Translations under genes and position numbers: made by a program
Notes under the pieces: model-generated
Told to the model about the DNA's origin: nothing
Seen by the model: the letters and a program-made list of their open reading frames with translations, nothing else
The model's database searches: none
Origin: Bacteroidales bacterium
GTDB lineage: Bacteria > Bacteroidota > Bacteroidia > Bacteroidales > Muribaculaceae
Length of the DNA stretch: 32,168 bases
Assembly (NCBI GenBank): GCA_014800785.1
Contig: JAAVFK010000018.1
Span: 57,602-89,769 of the forward strand
Direction of reading: 5' to 3'
Shown: in pieces, positions 32,144-32,168 of the stretch
Numbering within the stretch: position 1 is the first letter of the stretch
Layout of the letters: each line of letters opens with the position of its first letter

Positions 32144-32168
32144 GGCATGTTAAACATAAGGCAGGGGA

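Overview
The window is a piece of a Bacteroidales chromosome. Three things point there: repeated TAnnTTTG (-7) promoter boxes, in two cases with a TTTG box 19-20 nt upstream; a BspA-like leucine-rich-repeat surface protein; and a BtuB-type TonB receptor plus surface (lipo)proteins and a GlsB-type lipid N-acyltransferase. The housekeeping genes are GC-rich, which would fit Muribaculaceae; that family placement is inference from style, not from a marker gene.

Layout. (a) 1-1138, minus strand: the start of a surface lipoprotein gene and a conserved cell-surface protein resembling those found with corrinoid-uptake genes. (b) 1203-4110: an AT-richer accessory patch at the 3' side of tRNA-Ser(UGA). 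It holds an ORF6N/PLD-like protein and, convergent to it, an SMC/OLD-like ATPase overlapping a small protein with a D...ExK...Q nuclease signature; this pair is the best candidate for an undescribed defence system. (c) 4353-11887: a GlsB-like acyltransferase, then a tightly packed nonulosonate (sialic/legionaminic-type sugar) set: 4,6-dehydratase, ATP-grasp enzyme, NeuB-, NeuC- and NeuA-like enzymes, and a MATE transporter. (d) 11948-16960: leuS, a small membrane protein, a thioredoxin-fold protein without its CxxC, and an EamA transporter. (e) 17037-24336: metal and housekeeping genes: CDF zinc-type exporter, rsmF, copA, a small HMA copper-chaperone-like protein, a LolD-like ABC ATPase, an RsmI-like methyltransferase, and rubrerythrin.

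(f) 24422-28446: a promoter followed by about 300 nt of strongly foldable sequence (candidate ncRNA or long leader), a BspA-like LRR/Ig/dockerin-like secreted protein, a repeat-rich intergenic region, and an Rpn-family PD-(D/E)XK protein with in-frame 12-bp tandem repeats. (g) 28551-32168: a BtuB-like TonB receptor directly behind tRNA-Gly(CCC) and its terminator, then queA and, at the edge, a promoter plus hairpin of the next transcription unit.

Non-coding structure is unusually rich: a 184-bp MITE-like inverted-repeat element between copA and the HMA gene with a related fragment beside the tRNA-Gly promoter, a two-copy dispersed intergenic repeat, three separate short tandem duplications at gene edges (one of which doubles a promoter box), and several long perfect hairpins.
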